DNA of 62,626 nt. Origin: Acidobacteriota bacterium. Lineage in GTDB: Bacteria > Acidobacteriota > Terriglobia > Acidiferrales > UBA7541. The notes beneath the pieces are model-generated. The model searched no databases and was not told where the DNA came from. It saw nothing but the letters and a program-made list of their open reading frames with translations. The translations under genes and the position numbers were made by a program. Numbering within the stretch: position 1 is the first letter of the stretch; every line of letters begins with the position of its first letter. Of this stretch, positions 54,197-62,626 are shown piece after piece. The DNA lies in assembly GCA_016201285.1 (NCBI GenBank), contig JACQDE010000017.1:1-62626 (forward strand), read 5' to 3'.

Positions 54197-55227
54197 AGCT
54201 GATCATCGCCAACACGGGCAGCTACCCGCGCGCCGGTGACAGTCCTGAGCTGCAAACGCTCCGCAAAACGATTGCGGCGGTGGACCGCGGGGAAATGACG
54301 TCGGCGGACCTGGCCGACGCGGAAAATGAAATGACGCGGCGCGCGATCGAGGAGCAGGCGCGGGCCGGAGTGGAACTGCTGACCGACGGGCAGATCCGCT
54401 GGCACGATCCGATCTCGCACTTGGCCGGGAAACTGGCCGGCGTGAAGATCAACGGGCTGCTGCGGTTCTTCGATACAAATACCTATTTCCGGCAACCGGT
54501 GCTGATGGGAAAACCCGAACGCAAGGGCCCGCTGGTGGTGGAGGAATACCGGTTCGCGTGCAACGCGCTGGGACAGATTCCTACCGGGCGCGAAGGGACC
54601 GTGCGGGTGGCCGTGAAGCAGGTGCTGACGGGGCCGTACACGCTGGCGAAACTTTCGCTGGTGGAAGACCCGGCGATGCAACCGCTTGAAGCGCGAGCGG
54701 AAGCGTACGCGGCGGCGCTAGCGGATGAGGTGAAGGCGCTGGGAGAGTCCGGCGCGGAGTTCATCCAAGTGGACGAGCCGGCAATCATCCAGGTTCCGAA
54801 CGACTGGGGCGTGTTCACGCAGGCACTCGAGCCGCTGATCCGAGCGCGGGATGCGGTGAGGAAAGCCGGGCGAAAGTTGCAACTGGCGCTCTACGCTTAT
54901 TTTCACAATCCAGCGCCGTTCTACGAAAAGCTGGCGCAGTTGCCGGTGGATGCACTGGGGCTCGACTTCACCTACGATGCAACGCTGGTGGATGTGGTGG
55001 CGGCGGCGGGATCACCCCGGCCGCTCGGATTAGGGCTGGTGGACGGGCGCAACACGAAGCTGGAATCGCCGACGGAGGTGGCGCGGGTGGTCGAGCGGCT
55101 GCTGCCGAAGATCAAAGGTGAACGGGCGTACCTGGGGCCTTCGTCGGGTCTGGAATATCTGCCGCGCGACGGGGCGGCGGCGAAGCTGGAATTGTTGGGA
55201 AAGATTCGCGCGGCGGTGAATGGATAG
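54193..55227 (+). CDS. MetE-fold protein lacking zinc ligands
   Basis: 344 residues from GTG 54193. TIM barrel of the cobalamin-independent methionine synthase family (IANTGSYPRAGDSPEL, LTDGQIRWHDPISH, LTGPYTLAKLS, FIQVDEPAII). Catalytic family members bind zinc through HxC and a later Cys in PDCG; here the equivalents read LYAYFHN and LGPSSGLE. It may serve as a folate- or corrinoid-binding half paired with the next gene, like the N-terminal half of full MetE. It is coupled to mqnD. Confidence 0.8.
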   Translation: MKLIIANTGSYPRAGDSPELQTLRKTIAAVDRGEMTSADLADAENEMTRRAIEEQARAGVELLTDGQIRWHDPISHLAGKLAGVKINGLLRFFDTNTYFRQPVLMGKPERKGPLVVEEYRFACNALGQIPTGREGTVRVAVKQVLTGPYTLAKLSLVEDPAMQPLEARAEAYAAALADEVKALGESGAEFIQVDEPAIIQVPNDWGVFTQALEPLIRARDAVRKAGRKLQLALYAYFHNPAPFYEKLAQLPVDALGLDFTYDATLVDVVAAAGSPRPLGLGLVDGRNTKLESPTEVARVVERLLPKIKGERAYLGPSSGLEYLPRDGAAAKLELLGKIRAAVNG

Positions 55228-55229
55228 AG

Positions 55230-55275
55230 AAAAGACTTTAACGCAGAGAAGCAGAGAACGCTGAGAAGCGCAGAG
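55230..55275 (+). repeat. CAGAG-type dispersed repeat before core metE
   Basis: AACGCAGAGAAGCAGAG ... AAGCGCAGAG leads directly into ATGACCATG. Same kind of sequence as at 20024, 21525 and 39005. Confidence 0.55.
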
Positions 55276-56274
55276 ATGACCATGAGCCGGGAGAAACTCA
55301 AGAAACTGGGATTGGAGCTGCCGCTGTTTCCGACCACGTCGGTGGGGAGCTTTCCGAAACCGGACTACCTGGTGAAGGCGCGCGCGGATTTCAATAAAGG
55401 CCGAATCAACCGCGAGCAGCTCAGCGAATTGGAGCGGAAGGCCACAGCGTTCTGGATCGAGAAGCAGGAAGAGCTCGGCGTGGACGTGCTGGTGGACGGC
55501 GAGCAATACCGCGGGGACATGGTGGCGTACTTCGCGGAAATCATCCCGGGCTTTTCAAAAGGCGGGCTGGTGCGGAGCTACGGGAACCGCTACTACCACA
55601 AGCCGATCATCACCGGCGCGGTGAGCTGGCCGGGACCGATTACGGTGGAATGGTGGAAGTACGCGCAGGGGCTGACGAAGAAACCCGTCAAGGGCATGCT
55701 GACGGGGCCGTACACGGTGATGGACTGGAGCTTCAACGAGCATTACTCCGACCGGCGGACGACGAGCCTGGCCCTGGCGGACGTGATTCGCAAGGAAGTG
55801 GAAGCGTTGATTGCGGCAGGATGCAAGATTATTCAGATTGACGAGCCGGCGCTTTCGGTGCGACCGGAAGAGCTGCCCATCGCGATCGAAGCGATGCACC
55901 GGGTGACAGATGGGATGAACGCGTACTTTATCACGCACGCGTGCTACGGCGCGTTCGAGCACATCTATCCCGGGATGCTGGAAGTTCCGGTGGACAATTT
56001 CGATCTGGAAATGTCCAACAGCGACCTGAACATGCTGAACCTGTTCCGGAGCCAGCCGTTCACGAAAGACATCAGCTTCGGCGTGGTGGATGTCCACACG
56101 CACGTACTGGAAGACGCGGAGAAAGTGAATGAGCGCGTGCGGCAAGCGCTGACCATCCTGCCCAAAGAGCGCATCTGGGTGGACCCGGACTGCGGGTTGA
56201 AGACGCGCACCGTCGAAGAAGCCCTGGCCAAGCTGCGGGCGTGCGTGGAAGCGGCACGGGCGTTTCGAAACTAG
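55276..56274 (+). CDS. Core-MetE methionine synthase (zinc-binding half)
   Basis: 332 residues, homologous to the C-terminal catalytic half of MetE: FPTTSVGSFPKP at the start, THACYG (His and Cys zinc ligands) and DPDCGLKTR (third ligand), DEPALSVRPEE for homocysteine. It is single-domain like archaeal and other folate-independent enzymes, so the methyl donor may be a methylcorrinoid or a pterin rather than polyglutamyl-methyl-THF. It stands 48 bp after a zinc-free paralogue. Confidence 0.85.
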   Translation: MTMSREKLKKLGLELPLFPTTSVGSFPKPDYLVKARADFNKGRINREQLSELERKATAFWIEKQEELGVDVLVDGEQYRGDMVAYFAEIIPGFSKGGLVRSYGNRYYHKPIITGAVSWPGPITVEWWKYAQGLTKKPVKGMLTGPYTVMDWSFNEHYSDRRTTSLALADVIRKEVEALIAAGCKIIQIDEPALSVRPEELPIAIEAMHRVTDGMNAYFITHACYGAFEHIYPGMLEVPVDNFDLEMSNSDLNMLNLFRSQPFTKDISFGVVDVHTHVLEDAEKVNERVRQALTILPKERIWVDPDCGLKTRTVEEALAKLRACVEAARAFRN

Positions 56275-56342
56275 TGTCCGCGCGGGCTCAGCAACCCGAC
56301 CCTACTGCGATCAGTTGTCCTTCTGACAAAAACCTGCCTGCC

Positions 56343-56371
56343 TTGACGGAGTGAGGGCTTTCGCATACAGT
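56343..56371 (+). promoter_or_regulatory. Promoter of the ggt gene
   Basis: TTGACG (56343-56348), 17-bp spacer, TACAGT (56366-56371). ATG 56384 is 12 bases on, so the leader is about six bases and carries no Shine-Dalgarno. Confidence 0.7.
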
Positions 56372-56383
56372 CATTTTTCTGCT

Positions 56384-58237
56384 ATGCGACGACAAATCTC
56401 CATAGTAACCGCACTTTTCGCACTTCTCCTGCTCCATTCACCACTGGCGCTGGCTCAGGCTGTGCCCACCGACCCGAAGGCCGGCGAAGTGAGTCGGCCG
56501 GAGTGGCCGCGCGAAGCAGTGCGCGCGCCGAAGGCCATGGTGGTGAGCGATGAGGAGCTCGCCAGCCAGGCCGGAGTCGAAATCCTGAAAAAAGGCGGGA
56601 ACGCGGTGGACGCCGCGGTGGCCGTGGCGTTTGCGCTGGCGGTGGTGCAGCCGGCGGCGGGAAACATCGGCGGCGGCGGGTTCATGCTGGTGCGCATGGC
56701 TGACGGTCGGATGGGATTTGTGGATTACCGCGAGACGGCGCCGAAGAAGGCGTCGCGGGACATGTACATCCGCGCGGACGGAACGCTGGACAGCGAAGCG
56801 GCCACCATCGGCTATCGCGCGGCGGCGATACCGGGCACGGTGGCGGGCATGGCGCTGGCGCTCAAGACGTACGGCACGATGAAGTTGCGAGACGTGATGG
56901 CGCCGGCGATCCGCCTGGCCGAACAGGGCTTTCCGGTGAGCGAAAAGCTGGCAGGTTCGCTGCGCGCGGCGAGGTCGCTGCTGCAACGATTTTCGACGAG
57001 CCGGCGAATCTTTCTGAAAGACGGCGCGATGTACCAGCCGGGCGAGACACTGCGACAGCCGGAGCTTGCGGCAACGCTGCGGCGGATCGCGGCAGGAGGC
57101 GCGGCCGAGTTCTACGGCGGGGAAACGGCGCGCAAACTGGCCGAGGAAATGGCGCAGATGGGCGGGGTGGTGACGCTGGAGGACCTGGCCGGCTACACGG
57201 CGAAGATCCGCGAACCGTTGCGCGGCAACTACAAAGCGAACGGCGCGGAGTGGGAAGTGATTACGGCGCCGCCACCGAGCTCGGGCGGAACGGCGATGCT
57301 CGCGGCGCTGCACATGCTGGCGCCGGTGGAGCTGAAGGGCTGGAGCGATGCGCAGTCAGTGCACTGGGTGGCGGAGACGATGCGGCGCGTGTTTGCCGAC
57401 CGCGCGGCGTACCTGGCGGACGCGGACTTCGCACGGGTGCCGGTGCGCGGGCTGATTGACCCGCGCTACGCCGAGCAGCGGCGGGCGACGATTGATCCGC
57501 AGCGGGCGTCGTCGAGCGAGAGAGTGCGCGCGGGCGATCCGATGCCGTTTGATGCAGCCGCTAAACCCGGAAGAACTGCAGGTGCAGATCCCTCGTCCCG
57601 ACAAGAAGCGTCGGGCCTCGGGATGACAACCTTTACGCCGGTGGTGCGACGCGAGGGCGAAAACACGACGCATTTTTCGGTGGTGGATGCGGCAGGCAAC
57701 GCGGCGGCGAACACGTACACGATCAACGAAAGCTTTGGCTCGGGCGCGACGACCACGACCGGATTCCTTCTGAACGACACGATGGACGATTTCACGACGC
57801 AGCCGGGCGTGCCGAACAAGCTGTTCGGGCTGATTCAGTCGGACGCGAACGCGATTGCGCCCGGGAAGCGGTCGCTGAGCTCGATGACACCAACGATTGT
57901 GCTGCGCGACGGGAAGCTGAGCTTTGTGACCGGATCGCCGGGCGGGCCGCGGATCATCTCCGCGACGCTGCTGAGCGTGCTGAATTGGATGCGGCTCTCG
58001 ATGGACGCGCAGGCGGCGATCAACGCGCCGCGCTTCCATCACCAGTGGATGCCGGACCAGATCTACGTCGAAGATATTTTTTCGACGGATGCCCGCAAGG
58101 ACCTGGAACGGCGCGGGCACAAAGTAACGGTGCGGACGTGGATCGGGCAGGTGGAAGCGATCGGCATTGACCCGAAGACGGGCGAGCGGCTGGGCGCCGC
58201 GGACGCGCGAAGGCAGGGAGCGGCGGCCGGATACTGA
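56384..58237 (+). CDS. ggt: Gamma-glutamyltranspeptidase precursor
   Basis: 617 residues from ATG 56384 with a signal peptide ending ALAQA. Periplasmic enzyme that cleaves gamma-glutamyl bonds of glutathione. It self-cleaves before the catalytic Thr428 in ENTTHFSVVD; other markers are NIGGGGFMLV, PPPSSGGTAM and the small-subunit loop LSSMTPTIV. Residues about 393-420, just before the cleavage site, contain an insert (DPSSRQEASGLGM) encoded by a dispersed repeat. Confidence 0.92.
   Translation: MRRQISIVTALFALLLLHSPLALAQAVPTDPKAGEVSRPEWPREAVRAPKAMVVSDEELASQAGVEILKKGGNAVDAAVAVAFALAVVQPAAGNIGGGGFMLVRMADGRMGFVDYRETAPKKASRDMYIRADGTLDSEAATIGYRAAAIPGTVAGMALALKTYGTMKLRDVMAPAIRLAEQGFPVSEKLAGSLRAARSLLQRFSTSRRIFLKDGAMYQPGETLRQPELAATLRRIAAGGAAEFYGGETARKLAEEMAQMGGVVTLEDLAGYTAKIREPLRGNYKANGAEWEVITAPPPSSGGTAMLAALHMLAPVELKGWSDAQSVHWVAETMRRVFADRAAYLADADFARVPVRGLIDPRYAEQRRATIDPQRASSSERVRAGDPMPFDAAAKPGRTAGADPSSRQEASGLGMTTFTPVVRREGENTTHFSVVDAAGNAAANTYTINESFGSGATTTTGFLLNDTMDDFTTQPGVPNKLFGLIQSDANAIAPGKRSLSSMTPTIVLRDGKLSFVTGSPGGPRIISATLLSVLNWMRLSMDAQAAINAPRFHHQWMPDQIYVEDIFSTDARKDLERRGHKVTVRTWIGQVEAIGIDPKTGERLGAADARRQGAAAGY
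57570..57630 (+). repeat. In-frame dispersed repeat inside ggt
   Basis: GCAGATCCCTCGTCCCGAC ... CTCGGGATGACAAC. A sibling sequence, AGATCTCTCGCTTCACTCGG then AATGACAGC, lies in non-coding DNA at 10506-10535, so the segment is a mobile or dispersed repeat. Confidence 0.6.
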
Positions 58238-58266
58238 GGCAGCAGGAAGCAGGTCGCGGGAAAACG

Positions 58267-59133
58267 ATGCAGCGGGTGCTATCGACATACTTGTTCGTGG
58301 GGCAGAAGCTGACGCCGGGGCTGCTGGCGGAGATCGAGCGGGCAGGAATTCCGGCGGTGGAGCTGTTCTGCGCGCGGCCGCATTTCGAGTACCGCTCCAT
58401 GGAAGCAGTACGCGAACTGAAGGAATGGTTCGCGGAGCACGAGCTGAGAGTGCACTCGGTGCATTCGCCGACGAGCCGGGACCAGTCCGAGCGGCGGGAA
58501 AGCACGGCACCGATTTCGATTGCCGAACCGGAGCGGGTGCGCCGAATTGACGCGGTGGACGAAGTGAAGCGCGCGCTGGAATTGGCGGAGCAGATTCCTT
58601 TTCGCTATCTGGTGCAGCACCTCGGCGGGCGGGAGCCGATGGACGAGCGGCGGAAGGACGCTGCGTTCAATTCGCTGGAGCACCTGGCGGTCTTCGCCAA
58701 GCACCGCGGCGTGACCATTGCGCTGGAAAACACGCCGGGTGAGCTGGCCACGCCGGCGAACCTGCGGCACTTCATTGCGGACACGCGGCTGCACGACCTG
58801 CGCGTGTGCTTCGACACCGGACACGCGCACATGGAAGAAGGCGTTGAGCGGAGCTACGAGACGGTGCGGGACCTGGTGGTGACGACGCACGTCCACGACA
58901 ACCGCGGTGACAAAGACGAGCACCTGCTGCCCTACGAGGGCACGATTGACTGGGACGCAACGCTGAAGGCGTTCGGGCACGCGCCCGCCGCGGAGAACAA
59001 GCTGCCGATGGTGCTCGAGCTGAAGGATTCGGCCGTGGGCGGCGTGCAGGAACACAATACGGCGGCGTTGCTGGACCAGGTGAATGCGGCGTTCGACAAA
59101 TTGAAGCACGGGCTGGCGGCGAAGGCGGATTGA
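58267..59133 (+). CDS. Sugar phosphate isomerase/epimerase (AP endonuclease 2 fold)
   Basis: 288 residues. Xylose-isomerase-like TIM barrel with metal ligands visible in LENTPGE, CFDTGHAH, HVHDNRGDKDEH and VLELKD. It is of the broad IolE/Nfo-like family; the substrate is not predictable. It begins 29 bases after ggt, so cotranscription is possible. Confidence 0.85.
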   Translation: MQRVLSTYLFVGQKLTPGLLAEIERAGIPAVELFCARPHFEYRSMEAVRELKEWFAEHELRVHSVHSPTSRDQSERRESTAPISIAEPERVRRIDAVDEVKRALELAEQIPFRYLVQHLGGREPMDERRKDAAFNSLEHLAVFAKHRGVTIALENTPGELATPANLRHFIADTRLHDLRVCFDTGHAHMEEGVERSYETVRDLVVTTHVHDNRGDKDEHLLPYEGTIDWDATLKAFGHAPAAENKLPMVLELKDSAVGGVQEHNTAALLDQVNAAFDKLKHGLAAKAD

Positions 59134-59143
59134 TCCGTGCGCC

Positions 59144-59204
59144 GCAGGGGCTAAAACCCCGCAAGAAGCACTCCGGGAAATGCCGGGGCTGAAGCTCCGA
59201 CCCC
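59144..59204. repeat. GGGGCTAAAACCCC-type repeat
   Basis: GCAGGGGCTAAAACCCCGC and a second imperfect stem CGGGGCTGAAGCTCCG fill the gap before asnS. Confidence 0.6.
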
Positions 59205-59238
59205 CAACCGAGCAAACCAGGGAGACACGAGAAAACTC

Positions 59239-60540
59239 ATGCCGGTCGTTTCGATTGAAAAAGTTGGAGAGTACGAAGGAAAGGAAGTAACGATCCGCGG
59301 GTGGCTGTACAACCAGCGGGAGTCTGGGAAACTGCTGTTTCCGATTTTCCGCGACGGCACCGGGATCATCCAGGGAGTTATCTCGCTGAAGGAGAACCCG
59401 GAGACGTTCGCGAAGATGCAGGGGCTGACGCAAGAGTCGAGCGTGATCGTGACGGGCACGGTGCGCGCGGACCAGCGCGCGCCGGGCGGGTACGAGCTGC
59501 ACGTTACGGGTGCAGAACTCGTGCAGAAAGTTGCGGAGAGCGAACCGTATCCGATCCAGCTCAAAGAGCACGGGGTAGATTTCCTGCTCGACCAGCGGCA
59601 CCTGTGGATCCGCACGCCGAGACAGGCGTCCATCCTGCGCATCCGCGCGGAAGCGATCCGCGCGGCGCGGGAATACATGGACGGCGAAGGGTATATCCTG
59701 ACGGATTCGCCAGTGTTCACACCAGCGGCGTGCGAGGGAACGACGACGCTCTTCGAGGTGTCGTACATTGACGACCAGAAGGCGTACTTGACACAGTCCG
59801 GGCAGCTCTACGTGGAAGCGACGGCGGCGGCGCTGGGGAAGGTGTACTGCTTCGGGCCGACGTTTCGCGCGGAGAAGTCGAAAACACGGCGGCACCTGAC
59901 GGAATTCTGGATGCTCGAGCCGGAAGCGGCGTATGCACACCTGGACGACATGATGGTGCTGGCCGAAGGGCTGGTGAGCCACGTGGTGCAGTCGGTGGCA
60001 AAGAATCGCGTGCGGGAACTTGAAACGCTGAAGCGCGACATGACGAAGCTGGAAGCGATCAAACCGCCATTCCCGCGGATCCAGTACGACGAGGCGGTGG
60101 AGATCCTGCAGAAAAACGGGAAAGACGTGAAGTGGGGCGACGATTTCGGCGGCGATGAGGAAACCGTGCTTTCGAGCCAGTATGACCGGCCGGTGATGGT
60201 GCACCGCTACCCGTCGGCGATCAAGGCGTTCTACATGGAGCCGGACCCGAAGCGCCCGGAGCTGGCGCTGGGGTTCGACATGCTCGCGCCGGAAGGGTAC
60301 GGCGAAATCATCGGCGGCGGGGAACGCATGTCGAGCTACGAGAACCTGGTGAAGCGCATCCGCGAGCAGGGGTTGCCGGAAGAGGCGTTCCAGTGGTACC
60401 TGGACTTGAGGCGGTACGGGAGCGTGCCGCACGCGGGGTTCGGGCTGGGGCTGGAGCGCACGGTGGCGTGGATTTGCGGAACCGAGCACATCCGCGAGGT
60501 GATCCCCTTCCCGCGCATGATCTACCGAATGTATCCTTAG
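59239..60540 (+). CDS. asnS: Asparaginyl-tRNA synthetase
   Basis: 433 residues. OB-fold anticodon-binding domain ([16 protein letters not shown]) then the class II core with motif 2 [19 protein letters not shown] and motif 3 [12 protein letters not shown]. The AsnRS-type EPEAAYA and the absence of the AspRS insertion support Asn specificity. Essential; suggests direct asparaginylation of tRNA. Confidence 0.94.
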   Translation: MPVVSIEKVGEYEGKEVTIRGWLYNQRESGKLLFPIFRDGTGIIQGVISLKENPETFAKMQGLTQESSVIVTGTVRADQRAPGGYELHVTGAELVQKVAESEPYPIQLKEHGVDFLLDQRHLWIRTPRQASILRIRAEAIRAAREYMDGEGYILTDSPVFTPAACEGTTTLFEVSYIDDQKAYLTQSGQLYVEATAAALGKVYCFGPTFRAEKSKTRRHLTEFWMLEPEAAYAHLDDMMVLAEGLVSHVVQSVAKNRVRELETLKRDMTKLEAIKPPFPRIQYDEAVEILQKNGKDVKWGDDFGGDEETVLSSQYDRPVMVHRYPSAIKAFYMEPDPKRPELALGFDMLAPEGYGEIIGGGERMSSYENLVKRIREQGLPEEAFQWYLDLRRYGSVPHAGFGLGLERTVAWICGTEHIREVIPFPRMIYRMYP

Positions 60541-60579
60541 TTGAATCCAGCAGCGCCGGAAAGGCGATCCGGAACCGCG

Positions 60580-61491
60580 ATGCCGCAGAAAACGCGCATT
60601 ATTGGTGTGCCGATGGATCTCGGGCAGAGCCGCCGGGGTGTGGACATGGGCCCCTCGGCGCTGCGCGTGGCCGGGCTGCAATCGCGTATCAAGCAGCTCA
60701 ACTACACGGTGGAAGACGTTGGAAACATCCCCGTCCGGCAGGCGGAAGAGCAGCCCTACGGAGAAAAACGCGCGAAATACCTGAGCGAAATCGCGGGAAC
60801 GTGCAAGGACCTGGCGGAAATTGTGCAGAAGACATTGGAAGAAGGGCAACTGCCGCTCGTGCTGGGCGGGGACCATTCCACGGCGGTGGGGACGGTCTCC
60901 GGAGTTGCGGCGCACTTCCGGAAACAGGAGAAGCGAATCGGGCTGTTGTGGCTGGACGCGCACGGAGACATGAACACGCCGGATTCGTCGCCCTCCGGCA
61001 ACGTTCACGGGATGCCGCTGGCGGCGATTATCGGCTACGGCGCGCCGGAGCTGGTGGAGCTGATGGGGTTCAAGCCGAAGGTGGAGCCGCGAAACGTGGC
61101 CGTGGTGGGCGCGCGCGACCTGGACGCGAAAGAGCGGCGGATTGTGAAGGAGTCCGGAATCCATGTGTTTACGATGCGCGACATTGACGAGCGCGGGATG
61201 CGGGACGTCATGGCGGAGGCGCTGCGCTTCGTCACCGACGACACCGAAGGCGTGGCGGTGAGCCTGGACCTGGACTTCGTGGACCCCGAGGACGCGCCGG
61301 GTGTGGGAACACCAGTGCGCGGCGGCGTGACGTACCGCGAGGCGCACCTGGCGATGGAGATGATCGCGGACAGCGAGAGCATGGTGTCGCTGGAAGTCGT
61401 GGAGATCAACCCGGTGATCGACGAGCACAACAAGACAGCGATGCTGGGCGTGGAGCTGGTGCTCTCGGGACTGGGAAAGAAAATTCTGTAA
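60580..61491 (+). CDS. rocF: Arginase / ureohydrolase
   Basis: 303 residues from ATG 60580 (TTG 60541, next to the asnS stop, is the other start). Binuclear Mn site: GGDHS, WLDAHGDMN and SLDLDFVDP. GNVHGMPL and the C-terminal VEINPVIDEHNKTA are typical of arginase rather than agmatinase. Hydrolyses arginine to ornithine and urea. Confidence 0.9.
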   Translation: MPQKTRIIGVPMDLGQSRRGVDMGPSALRVAGLQSRIKQLNYTVEDVGNIPVRQAEEQPYGEKRAKYLSEIAGTCKDLAEIVQKTLEEGQLPLVLGGDHSTAVGTVSGVAAHFRKQEKRIGLLWLDAHGDMNTPDSSPSGNVHGMPLAAIIGYGAPELVELMGFKPKVEPRNVAVVGARDLDAKERRIVKESGIHVFTMRDIDERGMRDVMAEALRFVTDDTEGVAVSLDLDFVDPEDAPGVGTPVRGGVTYREAHLAMEMIADSESMVSLEVVEINPVIDEHNKTAMLGVELVLSGLGKKIL

Positions 61492-61550
61492 GGCTTTTCG
61501 GGCACAAACGAAACGCGAATTTCGAAACTCGAAAGAACCGGCACATCGAA

Positions 61551-62626
61551 ATGACCAAGGAAAAGAAACGGTTGCGGGTGGGCGTGCTGTTTGGCGGGCG
61601 GTCGGGGGAGCACGAGGTGTCGCTGGCATCGGCGGCGAGCGTGATTCGGGCGCTGGACCCGGAGCGGTACGAAGCGGTGCCCATCGGAATCAGCAAGGAT
61701 GGGCGATGGCTGGTGGGCACGGGCGCGCAAAAGATGCTGCCGGAGGTCCTGAAAGGCGGGCAGCGCGTGGTGCTGCCGGCGGACCCGAACGTGGGCTCGC
61801 TGGTGCCGCTGGGCGAGAACACCGGCGGCGCGCTGCGGGTGGATGTGGTGTTTCCGGTGCTGCACGGCACGTTTGGCGAAGACGGAACAGTGCAGGGACT
61901 TCTGGAACTGGCCGGGCTGCCGTACGTCGGCGCAGGGGTGCTGGGCTCCGCGGTGGGCATGGACAAGGATCTCCAGAAGCGGCTGTTCAAGCAGGCCGGT
62001 CTGCCGGTTGGCGACTTCGTGGCAATCCTGCGCAGCGAATGGGAGAAACGTCCGGATGCGGTGCTTCGCGCGATCACGAAGAAGTTGAAGTATCCGATGT
62101 TTGTGAAGCCGGCAACATTGGGATCGTCGGTGGGGATGACCAAGGTCAAGAAATGGGACGAGCTGCCGGCAGCGATGGACTTGGCGGCGGAGTTCGCACA
62201 AAAGATTCTGGTGGAGCGCGGGATTAAGGGGCGAGAAATTGAGGTTTCCGTGCTGGGAAACGAGGAGCCGCAGGCGTCGGTGCCGGGCGAAATCGTGCCG
62301 CACCGCGAGTTCTACGACTATACGGCCAAGTATCTCGAAGACGGCACAAAGTTGGTTATCCCCGCCAAGCTGAGCAAGGCTCAGGTGAAGAAATTTCAAG
62401 ATTTCGCAATACGCGCCTTCCAGTGCGTGGAATGTCTGGGGATGGCGCGGGTGGATTTCTTCCTCGAAAAACGCAGCGGCAAGATTCTCCTGAACGAGAT
62501 CAACACGATTCCGGTCTTCACGTCGATCAGTATGTATCCGAAGCTGTGGGAGGCGAGCGGGATTTCCGACCGCGAGCTGATCGACCGGCTGATCGATCTG
62601 GCGCTGGCGCAGCACAACGAGAAGAC
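61551..62626 (+). CDS. ddl: D-alanine--D-alanine ligase, 3' end outside window
   Basis: 358 complete codons are visible. ATP-grasp ligase with VGVLFGGRSGEHEVSL, PVLHGTFGEDGTVQGLLE, FVKPATLGSSVGM, MARVDFFLE and NEINTIPVFT. Makes the D-Ala-D-Ala dipeptide for peptidoglycan. The usual NTMPGFT is NTIPVFT here. The open frame runs off the right edge, close to its expected end. Confidence 0.92.
   Translation, partial: MTKEKKRLRVGVLFGGRSGEHEVSLASAASVIRALDPERYEAVPIGISKDGRWLVGTGAQKMLPEVLKGGQRVVLPADPNVGSLVPLGENTGGALRVDVVFPVLHGTFGEDGTVQGLLELAGLPYVGAGVLGSAVGMDKDLQKRLFKQAGLPVGDFVAILRSEWEKRPDAVLRAITKKLKYPMFVKPATLGSSVGMTKVKKWDELPAAMDLAAEFAQKILVERGIKGREIEVSVLGNEEPQASVPGEIVPHREFYDYTAKYLEDGTKLVIPAKLSKAQVKKFQDFAIRAFQCVECLGMARVDFFLEKRSGKILLNEINTIPVFTSISMYPKLWEASGISDRELIDRLIDLALAQHNEK

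Noticed and set aside
58279..61629. 1116-codon open frame on the minus strand
   Set aside because: It lies opposite the TIM-barrel, asnS and arginase genes, which all have clear family motifs. It is a high-GC antisense shadow rich in Arg/His/Val.

Overview
The window is high-GC, densely coded bacterial chromosome. The gene set (GTP-dependent PEP carboxykinase, futalosine-route menaquinone enzyme MqnD, a FadN/FadA/FadE-type beta-oxidation set, secreted amidohydrolase paralogues, a PEP-CTERM protein, many GTAG-headed REP palindromes) is most like a soil Acidobacteriota genome. That placement is inferred from gene content only; there is no rRNA or tRNA here.

Layout. 1-4.1 kb is a mobile-element scar: the end of an IS3 transposase abutting a truncated DUF4386 gene, an IS1595/ISXO2 transposase with a convergent DUF3800 gene and a 51-residue protein between degenerate repeats, and the left end of an IS481 element. 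4.1-18 kb holds an SDR, a secreted TPR protein, FadE, a GGCT-like protein, a pilin pair, PEPCK, a patatin phospholipase and FadN. 18-25.8 kb holds an overlapping trio of secreted amidohydrolases, one PEP-CTERM protein and the FadA thiolase. 26-29.3 kb is an accessory cassette (ABM-like protein, M20 dipeptidase, solute-binding protein) divergent from a CGNR zinc-finger regulator. 29.4-38.9 kb holds a peroxiredoxin, cytochrome c, MntH, an FHA protein with a Ser/Thr kinase, a methyltransferase, a stand-alone Lrp ligand domain, a diguanylate cyclase with a PilZ protein, and a CDGSH protein. 39-42.1 kb is a complete thiocarboxylate cysteine-synthesis operon (cysM-mec-cysO-moeZ). 42.4-53.1 kb holds a giant DUF2339 membrane protein coupled to an M48-TPR protease, a PerR/glutaredoxin pair, a receiver-like protein, PilZ, BioY and secreted proteins of unknown function. 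53.3-62.6 kb holds mqnD, two MetE-fold genes, gamma-glutamyltranspeptidase, a TIM-barrel isomerase, asnS, an arginase-family gene and a partial ddl.

Themes. Sulfur and thiol metabolism recurs (CysM/Mec/CysO/MoeZ, paired MetE proteins, GGT, glutaredoxin, peroxiredoxin, PerR). c-di-GMP signalling is represented by a cyclase and two PilZ proteins. The most striking non-gene signal is a family of palindromes headed by GTAG. They sit at gene ends, where GTAG supplies the TAG stop codon of at least six genes, and they are also read through in frame inside FadN, DUF2339 and Mec. Several promoters of the form TTGAC-N17-TACAGT lie so close to start codons that the mRNAs must be leaderless or nearly so.
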